Assembly (NCBI RefSeq): GCF_000006445.2
Contig: NC_006047.2
Coordinates: 1,054,001 to 1,118,000, forward strand
Direction: 5' to 3'
Length of the DNA stretch: 64,000 bases
DNA from: Debaryomyces hansenii CBS767
Taxonomy: Eukaryota > Ascomycota > Pichiomycetes > Serinales > Debaryomycetaceae
Of the stretch, positions 36,351-46,486 are shown one piece after another. The translations under genes and the position numbers were made by a program. Under the pieces are notes generated by a model. That model saw only the letters and a list, made by a program, of their open reading frames with translations. It had not been told where the DNA came from and did not search any database. Every line of letters starts with the position of its first letter. Within the stretch, counting starts at the first letter, position 1.

Positions 36351-39300
36351 ATGGATAGCGTCAAAAAAAGATTCAGTAGCATTCAGTCGCTGAAGTCGAA
36401 TCGAGAAGAAGCGAGTCCGCGAGACTCGGGAGAGACGACAGAAGAAGTTTATAATGGGTTATCGCCCGAGTTGGTGCCAATCGTAACGTTGTTGTCTTCA
36501 CAGGCTCATCGGAGATACTACGAGGGTATCATTATGCTTTACTATGATTTGAATGGTGATGGAAAGCCAGCAGATAGAGAATGGAGGGAGGTTTATGGTA
36601 TTTTTACGGGGAACCAATTGGCATACTGGGATGCGGCACACTTGGCGGCGTTCAGGAATAGTCCTGAAGCGTTGTTGGAAACGTCGTCGAAGCCTAATTA
36701 TATCAACTTTACGGATTCGGTGTACAACGCGATGAAGTCATTGCCGGCAGCTAAAAGAAACTTGGACAATGTTATCATTGTATCCACCACGTTGAAAAAT
36801 AGATACATTATGCAGTTTAAGACGTATCTGGATTTGCAGCATTGGTACTTGGCCTTGAGGTTGGCTAGCTATGAATACCAGTCGTTACAAGAAGCCTACA
36901 CTGGTGCCTTGTTGTCAGCAAGAGGGTCAAGGTTGTCGGACATCCGTACTATTTTAGCAGAGAAAAGGTTTGACCACGAAGACTGGGTGAGTATCAGATA
37001 CGGTTCGGGTATGGCGTGGAAGAGGTGTTATGCGGTGATTGAACCGTCGATATTGAAAAAAAAGAGTTTCAAGCCTGGGAGAATTTTGTTTTATGAATCT
37101 GAGCAGAAGAAGAAAAAACAATTGATGGCAGTAGTGGTGGGTGCTAGTAGCGTCACTGCAACTTATCCCCAATCCCATTTGTTGATTGACCATAGTACCA
37201 TGTTGAAAGTCGAAGCATCGATTAATTTTAAGTCACCTTCTTTATCTACTAAGATTTCGAAGCAAGCAAGGGAAGATTTCAAGAACACATCAATATTTTT
37301 GATGCCTGAGCAACATTCATCTGTTCCAGGTTTCGATACGTTGATCAGATTCATGGTGCCATTGTTAGATTCGTTTGGGTTATATGGTAGACCCAAAAGA
37401 TTAAAGGCTGATAGAATTGATCCAGATTCTTTGTTATTTGGCTTGCCAACCTTACCTCATGTCCATTATCTTGAATTGGGTGATTTACTTCCATTCACTG
37501 CTAGGGGGGATTTCTTGTCGTGGGATGTGAAACAATGGTCTTCGAGCTTAAAGGATATCATGAGAGGAAAGTTAAGTCAAGGTTATGAAGGTTGTGGTAG
37601 TTCTAGAGGGGTTGTGGGTGCAATAAATTCATTGAACAGCCCTACGCTGTCTGATCACAAAATTCCAACCCCTCCACCTAAGGATTCTCGAAGACAAGTT
37701 CCCCAACAGCAGAAATATCAACAACCTCCAGCCCCATCTCAGCTGCAACATCAGTCTCAACCTCAGCCTCAGCCTCAACATCGTAAGGCTCCAAATCAAA
37801 GTCAACAGCCTGATCCTTACCAAACTCGTGTTGCGCCAAATGCTAGGAATGTTAACAACTTGACAATTAATCCCAATGCTGACAAGCAAGCACTTGCGAT
37901 ACCAACTGATATGGAAGGCTCTCGTCATCAAAATCCTGATGGACATCGTTCGACTCAGTTAGCAGAAATATATCAGAAATATGCTACGATTAAAAGCCCT
38001 TCTGATCAATTTCATAACGATAGAAATCAATTATTGAATGGATCGGCTGAAGACTTCGATGAAGGTGAAATGCCAGATGTCATTCAAAAGCTTACGTTGA
38101 ACGATGCTGATGCAATGTATCCCGCAAATGACGATAATTTATTCAGTGATGAAAATGATGATGAAACTGAAGATAGTGAAGATGAATCAACGCCAAAACA
38201 AGTAGCTACAATTCCTCAAATCAATTTGAACGGCAGCTTAGCATTACCTCAATATCAGGATAGAAACAGCAGCTACTCTTCTGTTAAATCTCCAATGACT
38301 CAGTACAATGAGTTTAATGAACAATTTAAGCTGAACGTTGTTGATAGAAATACTGATTCTAAGCATTCTGCATATCCAGACACAGACAATAATTCTAGTT
38401 CGGATTCTGATATTCCTGTTCCTCCACCTCATGAACTGAAGCCTAGTACCAATTTAACAAAATCCAAGCCTTCCTATAACTTACCTCAAAGTATTAATAC
38501 TGTTCCTCACGGTGCTACAACCCCACGAGCAACAAAAGGTGATCGTTTATCTATACATTCAGAAGCAGGAAATGTTACTAGCGTTAACTCTTCACCTTAC
38601 TCAAATGAATCAGGAGAAGACAAGAAAGGTTATGCTCCGGCTCATCATCAACCACATTCTGAGCCTCAACAGACTTCTCAATACCCTAATCAACCTAGAC
38701 ATGATTATTCACGTAATCACCCTCAAAATCCACAAGTACAAAATCAGTACTCATCCCAGCTGGCGCTAGCTCCTGGTCCTCAAGCGCACACATTAGCTCC
38801 AAGCAAGGGTTATAAACAACCACCTGTTCCAGCTCCTGTGCAAGCTCAGCTTGATCCTCAAGTCCATAAAGGAAGACACGCATATGGCCCCAAAGGACAG
38901 GTGAATAAGGTGCCACAAGCTCCTCCTCAGCAGCAGGCATACCCACAATCGTTACAATTTGGATATCAGCCTCAACCTCAGTCCCAGCCTCAGCCTCAAC
39001 CTCATCCTCAACCTCCTCATCCTCAACATCAACATCAACCTCATCGTCATCCTCATCACGCCAGTGGTAAGCCCAGAACGATGCCGCCATCGAACCAGTA
39101 TCGCGGAGGTCATGCGGGAGAAGCGCCTATGCCCCAACAACAGGGATATCCACGTCAGCAAAATCATGATGGGATTCCACCATCAGTGAGTTTTAATAAT
39201 TCATCTCATCAACAAAAACCTGGCCCATCGTATGGCCAACCTTATGGCAATCGTATCCATGTTCCGCAAACTGGAGCACCCCAGCCCATGGGTCTGCAAC

Positions 39301-39527
39301 AAGTACCATTTCAGCAACAGCGCAATTATTCTAACGGATATATTCCAAGACATAATAATCCACCTAATCAACAGCAATACCCGCAAAATACAGCTGGTGT
39401 GAGTGCTAATCCTGCTTCTTATCAGAATCAAGCAAGTAGTGGTATCCCGCCATCTGCAATGAATCGCGGGCCTTATTCGAACCAAAATCAGGAACAATAT
39501 CAGTGTGGGCAACCAAGACCATACTGA
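36351..39527 (+). CDS. CAF120: PH-domain protein Caf120/Skg3 (CCR4-NOT associated)
   Basis: The product is 1058 aa. The conserved N-terminal 400 residues contain a split or double PH region: EWREVYGIFTGNQLAYWDAAHLAAF, then ADRxx-like DHEDWVSIRYGSGMAWKRCYAVIEP. This fits S. cerevisiae Caf120 and its paralogue Skg3, which are linked to the CCR4-NOT complex and to the bud neck and cell wall. The remaining 650 residues are low in complexity: Gln/Pro/His-rich, with an acidic patch near 585-610 and an extreme PQPQ/HPQP run near 875-900. Only one such gene is in the window, so the Caf120/Skg3 split cannot be made. Minus-strand ORFs over the repeats are shadows. Confidence 0.85.
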   Translation: MDSVKKRFSSIQSLKSNREEASPRDSGETTEEVYNGLSPELVPIVTLLSSQAHRRYYEGIIMLYYDLNGDGKPADREWREVYGIFTGNQLAYWDAAHLAAFRNSPEALLETSSKPNYINFTDSVYNAMKSLPAAKRNLDNVIIVSTTLKNRYIMQFKTYLDLQHWYLALRLASYEYQSLQEAYTGALLSARGSRLSDIRTILAEKRFDHEDWVSIRYGSGMAWKRCYAVIEPSILKKKSFKPGRILFYESEQKKKKQLMAVVVGASSVTATYPQSHLLIDHSTMLKVEASINFKSPSLSTKISKQAREDFKNTSIFLMPEQHSSVPGFDTLIRFMVPLLDSFGLYGRPKRLKADRIDPDSLLFGLPTLPHVHYLELGDLLPFTARGDFLSWDVKQWSSSLKDIMRGKLSQGYEGCGSSRGVVGAINSLNSPTLSDHKIPTPPPKDSRRQVPQQQKYQQPPAPSQLQHQSQPQPQPQHRKAPNQSQQPDPYQTRVAPNARNVNNLTINPNADKQALAIPTDMEGSRHQNPDGHRSTQLAEIYQKYATIKSPSDQFHNDRNQLLNGSAEDFDEGEMPDVIQKLTLNDADAMYPANDDNLFSDENDDETEDSEDESTPKQVATIPQINLNGSLALPQYQDRNSSYSSVKSPMTQYNEFNEQFKLNVVDRNTDSKHSAYPDTDNNSSSDSDIPVPPPHELKPSTNLTKSKPSYNLPQSINTVPHGATTPRATKGDRLSIHSEAGNVTSVNSSPYSNESGEDKKGYAPAHHQPHSEPQQTSQYPNQPRHDYSRNHPQNPQVQNQYSSQLALAPGPQAHTLAPSKGYKQPPVPAPVQAQLDPQVHKGRHAYGPKGQVNKVPQAPPQQQAYPQSLQFGYQPQPQSQPQPQPHPQPPHPQHQHQPHRHPHHASGKPRTMPPSNQYRGGHAGEAPMPQQQGYPRQQNHDGIPPSVSFNNSSHQQKPGPSYGQPYGNRIHVPQTGAPQPMGLQQVPFQQQRNYSNGYIPRHNNPPNQQQYPQNTAGVSANPASYQNQASSGIPPSAMNRGPYSNQNQEQYQCGQPRPY

Positions 39528-39597
39528 TGAAATTTTGTAAATTCATGTATATTAAGTGTATTAAATAAATAAGCAAATACGTAAATAAATACTACTA

Positions 39598-40848
39598 TCA
39601 AAATTTTTGTAAGCAAAGCCTAGGTATAACTCCTTGTTTCGGCGATGTATAGTTCGAGTATTCGTTCTCCTCAATTAATCTAGCAGAACACCAACCATCG
39701 GAATGTTCTGTTAATATTCTCACTCTATCGCCTACTTTGATTGAAATTTCATCATCTAAATTCTTGACATATGGTTTTATTACTTTGTACATTTTATCAT
39801 CGCGGTTTATAATACTAGCCGAAGAAAGCAGTGTATGGGTCACTACCTTTTCCATGTCATGTAAAGACTTGGATTTATATGTGTTGATAATGGGCGGCAA
39901 CTTTGGAAGAGGTTTCTTGCACCTTTTTTCGGAAATCGATATCTTCGAATCATTATAAGGAATTGAAAGAAAATCTGCATCTATTGACCTTAATAGACCA
40001 TTAGTTCTCCGTAACCTTTCCTCGCTGTTGTAAACATCATTTGGCTTGCAAACTGATTTTCGTAAGTTGAATTTTTTCAAGAAAATGGGTGATACTAAAC
40101 CTGATTTGTTTTCATTAAGGGTATCCACGTCAGTTTCGTTAACATTCCTGATATTGACAGTTCGACTTAATCTATTGAAGAAGTTTTTCACCGAGGTTTG
40201 CGTTAGTTGCTGATTAGGACCTTGTTGCATCTGTACAGGAGTTTCATTTAGACCCTGAAATTTTGTTGATACCAGATTCATACTAGATGCTTGAAATTTA
40301 GTTTCATTCATAGTTAACTTTTCGTCGTTGCTGTGCTCCAAATATTCATTCTTATATGGGAGTAATCCTTTACGCCTCTTATTAAAGGTCTTTTTCTTTA
40401 GATAGAACCAGGTTAAGATAATACCAACAAGAATTGAAACTATAGCAATAGGTATGCCAATTGCAAGGCCTAGTTTTAGCGATCTATTCTCCTGAGAAAG
40501 TCCAGCAACACTATCGAGATTGCTATGGAACGGTTCTGAAGTATGAGTGGACCGTGCTGAATTACTCATAGTTTCTGATTGCAAAGAGAACTTCGATACT
40601 AGTGCTGATGGAATTGATAATAATGTTTTAGGACGATTCAGAGTTGTACTAGTTTGCTTTGAAGGACTGGAAGACTTGACAGAGGAAGTTCTTAAAGTTG
40701 TTGATGTATAACTTTTCTTTGCCTTATTTGATATTGTAGGAATTAAAGAAGCAGGTAAACTGCTAACTGTTAAAGTGGACGTTAATGTCATTAGAATAGT
40801 TAAATCTTCATCGGTTGTCTCTCGTTTTGCGATAACTGTTATTGACAT
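39598..40848 (-). CDS. FUS1: Mating cell-fusion protein Fus1
   Basis: The product is a 416-aa single-pass membrane protein. About 125 Ser/Thr-rich residues, probably O-glycosylated and extracellular, precede one transmembrane segment (about 126-150) and a basic stop-transfer cluster (KKKTFNKRRK). The cytoplasmic part has a Pro motif (KPLPKLPPI near 305-315) and a C-terminal SH3 domain (about 350-416: VIKPYVKNLDDEISIKVGDRVRIL, DGWCSARL, GVIPRLCLQKF). This is the layout of S. cerevisiae Fus1 (512 aa), which acts at the shmoo tip in cell fusion. There is no cleavable signal peptide. The promoter contains a perfect TGAAACA pheromone element. Confidence 0.85.
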   Translation of the reverse strand: MSITVIAKRETTDEDLTILMTLTSTLTVSSLPASLIPTISNKAKKSYTSTTLRTSSVKSSSPSKQTSTTLNRPKTLLSIPSALVSKFSLQSETMSNSARSTHTSEPFHSNLDSVAGLSQENRSLKLGLAIGIPIAIVSILVGIILTWFYLKKKTFNKRRKGLLPYKNEYLEHSNDEKLTMNETKFQASSMNLVSTKFQGLNETPVQMQQGPNQQLTQTSVKNFFNRLSRTVNIRNVNETDVDTLNENKSGLVSPIFLKKFNLRKSVCKPNDVYNSEERLRRTNGLLRSIDADFLSIPYNDSKISISEKRCKKPLPKLPPIINTYKSKSLHDMEKVVTHTLLSSASIINRDDKMYKVIKPYVKNLDDEISIKVGDRVRILTEHSDGWCSARLIEENEYSNYTSPKQGVIPRLCLQKF

Positions 40849-40896
40849 ACTATGGTCCAGGAAACCATATATATCTTAAGGATAATTTGTTAAAGA

Positions 40897-40914
40897 ATAT
40901 ATATATATATATAT
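40897..40914. repeat. (AT)9 microsatellite
   Basis: Nine AT units lie about 50 bases upstream of the FUS1 ATG. Length is likely to vary between strains. Confidence 0.9.
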
Positions 40915-40928
40915 GATATCATTAATAT

Positions 40929-41017
40929 AGTTTCATCTATGTTTGATAGAAATCTGCAATTTTTGCAATCTTTTTTTTTCTTGCGTTTCAGATTATGCAC
41001 GAGAACGATTTGAAACA
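40929..41017. promoter_or_regulatory. Cluster of pheromone response elements upstream of FUS1
   Basis: A perfect TGAAACA lies at 41011-41017. Two one-base variants in reverse orientation, TGAAACG (40984-40990) and TGAAACT (40929-40935), are nearby. All share the Ste12 core TGAAAC and lie 80-170 bases upstream of the FUS1 ATG. Ste12/Cph1 control is inferred. Confidence 0.6.
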
Positions 41018-41110
41018 AATAACTACACACCGATGACCAGCATTAACCTGACTACAACATTAAGAACACAGATAGTACAGTAATCTAGATCGCATCTATT
41101 ATTCTATAAA

Positions 41111-41935
41111 CTAATTAGTATTATATGTTGGTAAAATCATAGTGTCATCTTCGTCAGTGATAGGGTGGTTACTGTTTTTACTCCATACGTATGGAAAATA
41201 TCTATGATAAACCGATAATGCAAAACCGATACCTATAGTTCCTCCCATTATGATATCCGTAAAGTGATGTCTGTAATCTTGTGTTCTACTTAAAGCAATG
41301 TAACACGCAACAAGCAACGGAGTCAGACAAAGCAATAATTTATAAAGAGGGTGTGACTTATTGAAAAGTTGGAACTGTCCAACCAACCACAACGTCAAAT
41401 AGAGCAATCCAGAGAAAGATATCGATGAATGACCCGAGGGAGTCGACCTCATACCATCTACCAAGGCAGTTTGACCCAATGGAGCGGTACATACATCTAT
41501 TCCAACCAACTCAACTAATGATGTTCCTTTCTTGGGACCACATCTCGCCAAGAAATCAGGTCTTGGTCTTGCGATCCAGTTCTTCAAAATATCAGTGAAC
41601 ACCCCATTAATACTCAAACTCAAAAATAACCCCAATACCGAAATTTGGAGAAGGTGGATTTGATCGTGTGAAAACTTCTGCCCCCTGCTGCTAAATGCAA
41701 CAACCAACAACATCACAATGACAGGCCCAATAGATGATATTATTATGCAATCTATACCTGTTACTCTTTCTTGCACTGCAAACGGGTGCTGGATTGTTAG
41801 ATCAGATAAACTAAATTGCCTAGCAAATGGCCTTGCATGCTCTGCAATAGCAAAGAAGTAAATAATTAAACCAACTCCAAGGGTCCAGTCGGGCACATAT
41901 TTCTTGAATATGTCACTTTTTAAGTATCTGATCAT
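41111..41935 (-). CDS. DPP1: Diacylglycerol pyrophosphate phosphatase (PAP2 family)
   Basis: The product is a 274-aa membrane phosphatase. The three PAP2 motifs are complete: KX6RP (K118 to P126), PSGH (166-169) and SRX5H (S216 to H223). About six transmembrane helices are visible, and HARPFARQF near the first helix is typical of the Dpp1/Lpp1 group. The enzyme removes the beta phosphate of diacylglycerol pyrophosphate and then dephosphorylates phosphatidate, in the vacuolar membrane in S. cerevisiae (Dpp1 is 289 aa). Lpp1 is the main alternative. A CACGTG E-box lies 80 bases upstream. Confidence 0.92.
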   Translation of the reverse strand: MIRYLKSDIFKKYVPDWTLGVGLIIYFFAIAEHARPFARQFSLSDLTIQHPFAVQERVTGIDCIIISSIGPVIVMLLVVAFSSRGQKFSHDQIHLLQISVLGLFLSLSINGVFTDILKNWIARPRPDFLARCGPKKGTSLVELVGIDVCTAPLGQTALVDGMRSTPSGHSSISFSGLLYLTLWLVGQFQLFNKSHPLYKLLLCLTPLLVACYIALSRTQDYRHHFTDIIMGGTIGIGFALSVYHRYFPYVWSKNSNHPITDEDDTMILPTYNTN

Positions 41936-42459
41936 CCTATATATCCGAATTTAGTATGCTGAACACAACATGTATTGGTGTCGAGTTCTTAAATCTGTCC
42001 ATAAAATCAAATATCACGTGTTTAATCGGCCAAAAAATATTAATTAGAGCAAATTGCTGCAACAATATATGAAACGGAAACACCTAAAAGAAGCTGTTAC
42101 AATAAGAACTATATAACTAAAAATCGTCGGATCACTGATTATTATATATCTAAGAATATGCAGTGAAACAACAGTAAGCTTACTACAATTACATTTTTTG
42201 CAATAAATAGTATAATAAAACAATATATAAATATAAAACAGAAAATAAGTAATAAGTTCATAACATCATTAAGGAGTGAAATTGATAATAGCATCTAACA
42301 ATTTCTAATCTATAATTTTAATTGTCTATAACCGGGCGATATTAAATTTTTGTTTGACATTTCAACTTGATATTTGACCTACTCATCTAGTCATATCTCA
42401 TTAATGCATACCGAATGCTCCTTGATAACTTAGTTAATTGCTAAAACGCACAATTATTC
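41936..42459. other. Intergenic region, DPP1 promoter / PSP1 3' flank
   Basis: These 524 AT-rich bases contain a TCACGTG E-box (CACGTG at 42015-42020) near DPP1. The rest shows no gene, repeat or structured RNA that I can support. Confidence 0.5.
42015..42020. promoter_or_regulatory. CACGTG E-box upstream of DPP1
   Basis: CACGTG lies 80 bases upstream of the DPP1 ATG. It could serve Cbf1, or a bHLH pair such as Ino2/Ino4, which regulates phospholipid genes in S. cerevisiae. Confidence 0.4.
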
Positions 42460-44574
42460 CTATCTATTCATTTGGAAATGATTTTTATCATCGCCAAAGG
42501 GATTAAATTTGGGCAAAATATTTGAATTGTTGCTAAAATTAATATTCGAATCGTAGTGGTCAAATATACCCCCATTAGTAATATTCGTAGCGGCTGAAGA
42601 ACTGGAAGTTGGCGGAATGGAACTGTTAGAACCCGAAGATTGTGGTGGCACAGACGAATCCGTATCATTCTTATTACTAAAGCCGTAAAAGTCTCCTTTA
42701 ATTTCATTCGACAAATGCTTAATCAAATTCTTTAAATTTACCAGATGGAAGTAATTTGGATCGGCCAAGTTTTGGAACTCATTAATGGAAAAATTCAATA
42801 TTTGCTCGTTTGACAATTCATATTCATTTGGAATATAATTCTTGATTTCGTTCTTTGGTTCCTTTACATCTTCATCTTCATCCATAGTAATATATAATTC
42901 TGGTTTATCATATGGTAAAACTGCGCACAACCAAATTCTTGTCTTGTAGATTTTAAATAATTCTTTGATTAATCCTCTAAAGTCTATTCTTTTGAACCCT
43001 GCAAAATAATAGAAAATTAATTTTTTGAAATCAGATTGATATTCAACGTTGATTAATTGTAAATCATTATTCAAATTTAATTCTTTGATCTTATTGAAAC
43101 ATGTGATAAATGCCTTCTTTTCTTCCAAGAACTTTCCGCTGATCTTATAAACTTCCTTTGGAGTAGCAAACCTTAATACTTGCTTAGTTGGTAACGTAAT
43201 AATGAACTCGTTATCCTCATTATTGTGAGAATTTACAATAGACGATGCATTGACCGAAGTCGAATGAGTCCCTCCACTTGGTTTCTTAGCACCCTTCAGT
43301 TGCAGCTGCATACTATGTCCTGTGGATTGGATGGAATCAATAATAGTCAAGGATTTAAGATGCTCTAACTTTTTCAAAAAGTTAAATAAAATCGCAAAAT
43401 TCAAATTGACCAAAGGTTCTAAGATCATCACTAAATCTTTACCTCTATCACCATCAACGATAACTAAATCGTGCTTTTGAAGGAATATATTTGAATTATT
43501 AGGATAAGATAATAAATCAAATTTCCCATTTTTATTTATAACAAGACACAAAATCTTGTGATTGAACGTCAAATTGTTCAAATTTTTGATAAACGTTATT
43601 AACTTAATAATAACGGGGTTGCTAATTAATTCGTTTAACTGACTTATTATCTTTTCACTGGTTTCCATATTCTGGAAGTATCTAGCAGTTTTCATGTACA
43701 AGCTTTTCAAGTTCGAAGACGCAACAATGTACTGGTCCCTTAACATCAAACCGTTCTCCAATTTTATTACAGAGTTGGTCGTTTGCATGGGTTGGGGCGT
43801 ATAATTCAATGGTGGTGGATATGGATTGAAATTTGACTGAAACCCTACCAACTGGCTAGGTCTTCTGCTCTGGAAATCGTTAAAGTTGGCATTCAAATCG
43901 ATATTATTGAAACTGTCATTAAATCGACTCATATTGATACTATTATTATTGTTACCACCATTGTTACCACCATTGTTATTATTGGAGTAATTATTGACGG
44001 CCGCGAATGTCGCCAACGAATTCTTGTCTTCAGTGCCCTTGTTACCGTTATTACTATACGATGCATGCTCTTGCGACTCATCGGGATGGCCCCCCTGGTT
44101 CAAATTCAAGTTCAAAAAATTGTTGTAATTGACCGGCAAGTTGGACCTGGTGAACGATTCAGCCGCATAACTAGGTCTTCTCGACGAAATCGTGCCGACG
44201 CCTCCTTGTAATTCAACTGGCAAGTTGAACGAATCGTGCTGTGTTAATGGTCCCTGGTGTCCATACTGACGCATTCCTCCTCCTGGTGCCCCTTGTGACT
44301 GGAAATGTGACCCCATCATTGGTGACATCATGCTAGCATTCATATCACCCTGTGCAGTAGACGTTGGCGACTGGGATTGCCCACTCTCCAAATTAGTCAA
44401 TTTATTGAACAATATGTTGTTGAAATGACTATTTTCGTTGTTTTTATCATTTTCGTTCTTACCATCTTCTGGTTCGACTTCGTTTGCTAAATTCCCATGC
44501 GTACCCGCCGACCCAAACTGGTCTTGACCTTTCTCGGGGCGCTCTTGCAAAAAATCGGGATAATTGAAATTCAT
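42460..44574 (-). CDS. PSP1: PSP1-family protein
   Basis: The product is 704 aa. The N-terminal 280 residues are disordered and rich in Asn, Gly, Gln and Ser, including a short NNGGNN repeat. The C-terminal part carries the PSP1 domain at about 465-560 (LPTKQVLRFATPKEVYKISGKFLEEKKAFITCFNKIKELN through FKRIDFRGLIKELFKIYKTRIWLCAV). S. cerevisiae Psp1 was found as a suppressor of DNA polymerase alpha mutants and has a paralogue, YLR177W; the domain also occurs in bacterial YaaT. The molecular function is poorly defined. The upstream non-coding region is unusually long (1.9 kb), which may mean complex regulation. Confidence 0.85.
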   Translation of the reverse strand: MNFNYPDFLQERPEKGQDQFGSAGTHGNLANEVEPEDGKNENDKNNENSHFNNILFNKLTNLESGQSQSPTSTAQGDMNASMMSPMMGSHFQSQGAPGGGMRQYGHQGPLTQHDSFNLPVELQGGVGTISSRRPSYAAESFTRSNLPVNYNNFLNLNLNQGGHPDESQEHASYSNNGNKGTEDKNSLATFAAVNNYSNNNNGGNNGGNNNNSINMSRFNDSFNNIDLNANFNDFQSRRPSQLVGFQSNFNPYPPPLNYTPQPMQTTNSVIKLENGLMLRDQYIVASSNLKSLYMKTARYFQNMETSEKIISQLNELISNPVIIKLITFIKNLNNLTFNHKILCLVINKNGKFDLLSYPNNSNIFLQKHDLVIVDGDRGKDLVMILEPLVNLNFAILFNFLKKLEHLKSLTIIDSIQSTGHSMQLQLKGAKKPSGGTHSTSVNASSIVNSHNNEDNEFIITLPTKQVLRFATPKEVYKISGKFLEEKKAFITCFNKIKELNLNNDLQLINVEYQSDFKKLIFYYFAGFKRIDFRGLIKELFKIYKTRIWLCAVLPYDKPELYITMDEDEDVKEPKNEIKNYIPNEYELSNEQILNFSINEFQNLADPNYFHLVNLKNLIKHLSNEIKGDFYGFSNKNDTDSSVPPQSSGSNSSIPPTSSSSAATNITNGGIFDHYDSNINFSNNSNILPKFNPFGDDKNHFQMNR

Positions 44575-46486
44575 ATCTCTATCTTTACTTCCCTACTATT
44601 CTTTACGGTATTTTCTATAACTGTTTGGCTATATCTATCAAAATAAACACTGGATATGAAAAAACCTTTAATTTCGTTTAATCATTCACCGCGAGCTTAT
44701 GTTGTGACGTTCTTTACAATAAGCTTATGATAAATTTACAACACTATGTACAGGATAGCTCCATTTTCCTCTATTCTGGTTACATTTACACCACTACATT
44801 GACTTCTATAGTATACAAAACATATATTGACAAGTACCAATGCTAGCTAATCACCTAGTTGTCAGGTGTGGTTTTTCTCGCGAACCCAGTACCAGCCTTG
44901 GGTGGATACTTCGTGTTTGTAGAATCATCGATTGGTTCGCATGTACACCAATTTTCCTTCGGTGTTGGATCCATCACCGAAGCAATGTGATTTCCACACC
45001 CGGTCCACGATTTGTAGTCTAAGTTTGGTTAGTACTGTAATGGTTCTGACGTCGAGCTGATACTGTCGCGGTTGACAGATAGAGAGTCTGCCGAAGAAAA
45101 ATCTGGGGATTAGCGTTCGTGAACAATTACCCCGGGATATACGTTGGATTCCCCACTGCATCTTTTGGGCCATTCAAACTATGATACATACGACAAATAG
45201 AACATATTTCACCTCTGCACATCTTGATTGTATTAATTAGGAAGTAGAAGTAAGTAAGGAAACGTAAAACTGGAGAATTGAAAATAGTTCATCTCAAGTA
45301 TTTATAGCGGAAACGATTCATTGAGTGCGCCGGAACAACCCATATCCATTCGACCGAGGTTCCCCGAAAATTTAGCAAGTAACGGAGAAACATCCCCAAA
45401 TCAGTGAAAAGGCAGACGACCGATGGTGACGACCCACGGACCTGTGTGTATGTTACTAATATGCAAGAGGCATAATGCTGTGAGTGTTTCGAGTAGTTCA
45501 ATATGACATCATGCGATGTGAGCGAGCACTGGGGGCGCGCAATAGGTAAGGGCCGTTAGTGCCGAAGAGAAATCATAAGACAATTGACTTGCAGATGGTA
45601 GGTTGTCCAGTGTATGGAAATGTAGTAGAATGTTTCACAGCTGTTGTTTGAGTACAAGTTTAGCAAAGCTATGTGGGGACCAGGACCAGAGAAGTGTTCT
45701 GAGATTGTCGCGGGTGAGTTACAGAGCGAAGAACCCGATAGGCGGTTTGGTGGACCGAGTCGTTTTGATGTTTGGAAGTCTTGGCCAGTAGGCTTTCTAC
45801 CAGCGGCAGGTTTGTATGAGAGTCTATTGTAGTTTTGGGACTAACCATAAGATGCTTCTAGGCTTTAGGCTTTTAGGTTTTTGTAGCGGTTTGAGGCAAT
45901 TAAAAGCGTTTCAAAGCACCTTAGAGTATTTGCAAAGTTTTTTAATGACCGAGGGGTCCTAGGATCACAAGTAGTGATCAGAAGATGCACAACGCTGGTT
46001 TCGTTATCAGTAAGAGGTTAGTACTGTCGAAAAATTTCGATGGTGCTGCGAAAGCGTCCGCTTCCAGGAAATCATGGAGTATAGGTCATAGTTCAGCTCT
46101 TGACTAGTAGCTCACAGCTGTAGGCAAAGAAAGTGACCGACTATTATTATGACCGTAATATTTGAAAGAAGATTAGAGTTGAAAGCTGGCATGATATGGC
46201 CAATCAGGCGAATATGGACCTCAAACTGCACCCAGACCCCTCAGAATCAAGAGTCGAACGATTCAGGAATTCACTGCTAGCCGTCCCATTCTCCAGTTAC
46301 ATATTTAAGTATCCTTTCATCACATGATCATTTACAGTCCTACAAGTTGTTCAAGCTTCTATAAGATCGTAATATTGTAGTATAAAAACCTATAACTCCT
46401 GGCTTAATACGTGGCTTCAAAAGTTGCCCCTATATACTACACTTCGTTCGCAATATCACCCATGATTCGTTGAGCAAATAAGAATC
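44575..46486. other. 1.9-kb gene-free stretch with raised GC
   Basis: This is the largest gap in the window, between PSP1 (transcribed away from it) and the SMT3 3' end. No protein domain, tRNA or known snRNA motif was recognised. GC is high for a spacer: hand counts give 48 percent for 45421-45480 and 52 percent for 45661-45720. It contains GGTTAGTACTGT twice (45027-45038, 46016-46027), TAGGCTT in tandem (45859-45872), and GATCAC/GTGATC arms at 45963-45979. Short ORFs near 45600-45830 lack recognisable similarity. It may be a long PSP1 control region or encode a non-coding RNA. Confidence 0.5.

Noticed and set aside
38695..39090. 131-aa minus-strand ORF rich in Asp/Glu/Val, antisense to CAF120
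   Set aside because: It is the reverse reading of the CAF120 PQPQ/HPQP repeat region. Its composition is fully explained by the repeats.
45033..45155. CTGTAATGG and GGGATATACGTTGGATTC, faintly like parts of yeast SRP RNA
   Set aside because: The two short matches are spaced wrongly, and no Alu-domain fold was evident. It was left as a reason to run a covariance-model search on the gap.
45603..45832. Two 62-codon overlapping ORFs in the PSP1 upstream gap
   Set aside because: Both start within the same GC-raised spacer, have no recognisable similarity, and are of a length expected by chance at this composition.
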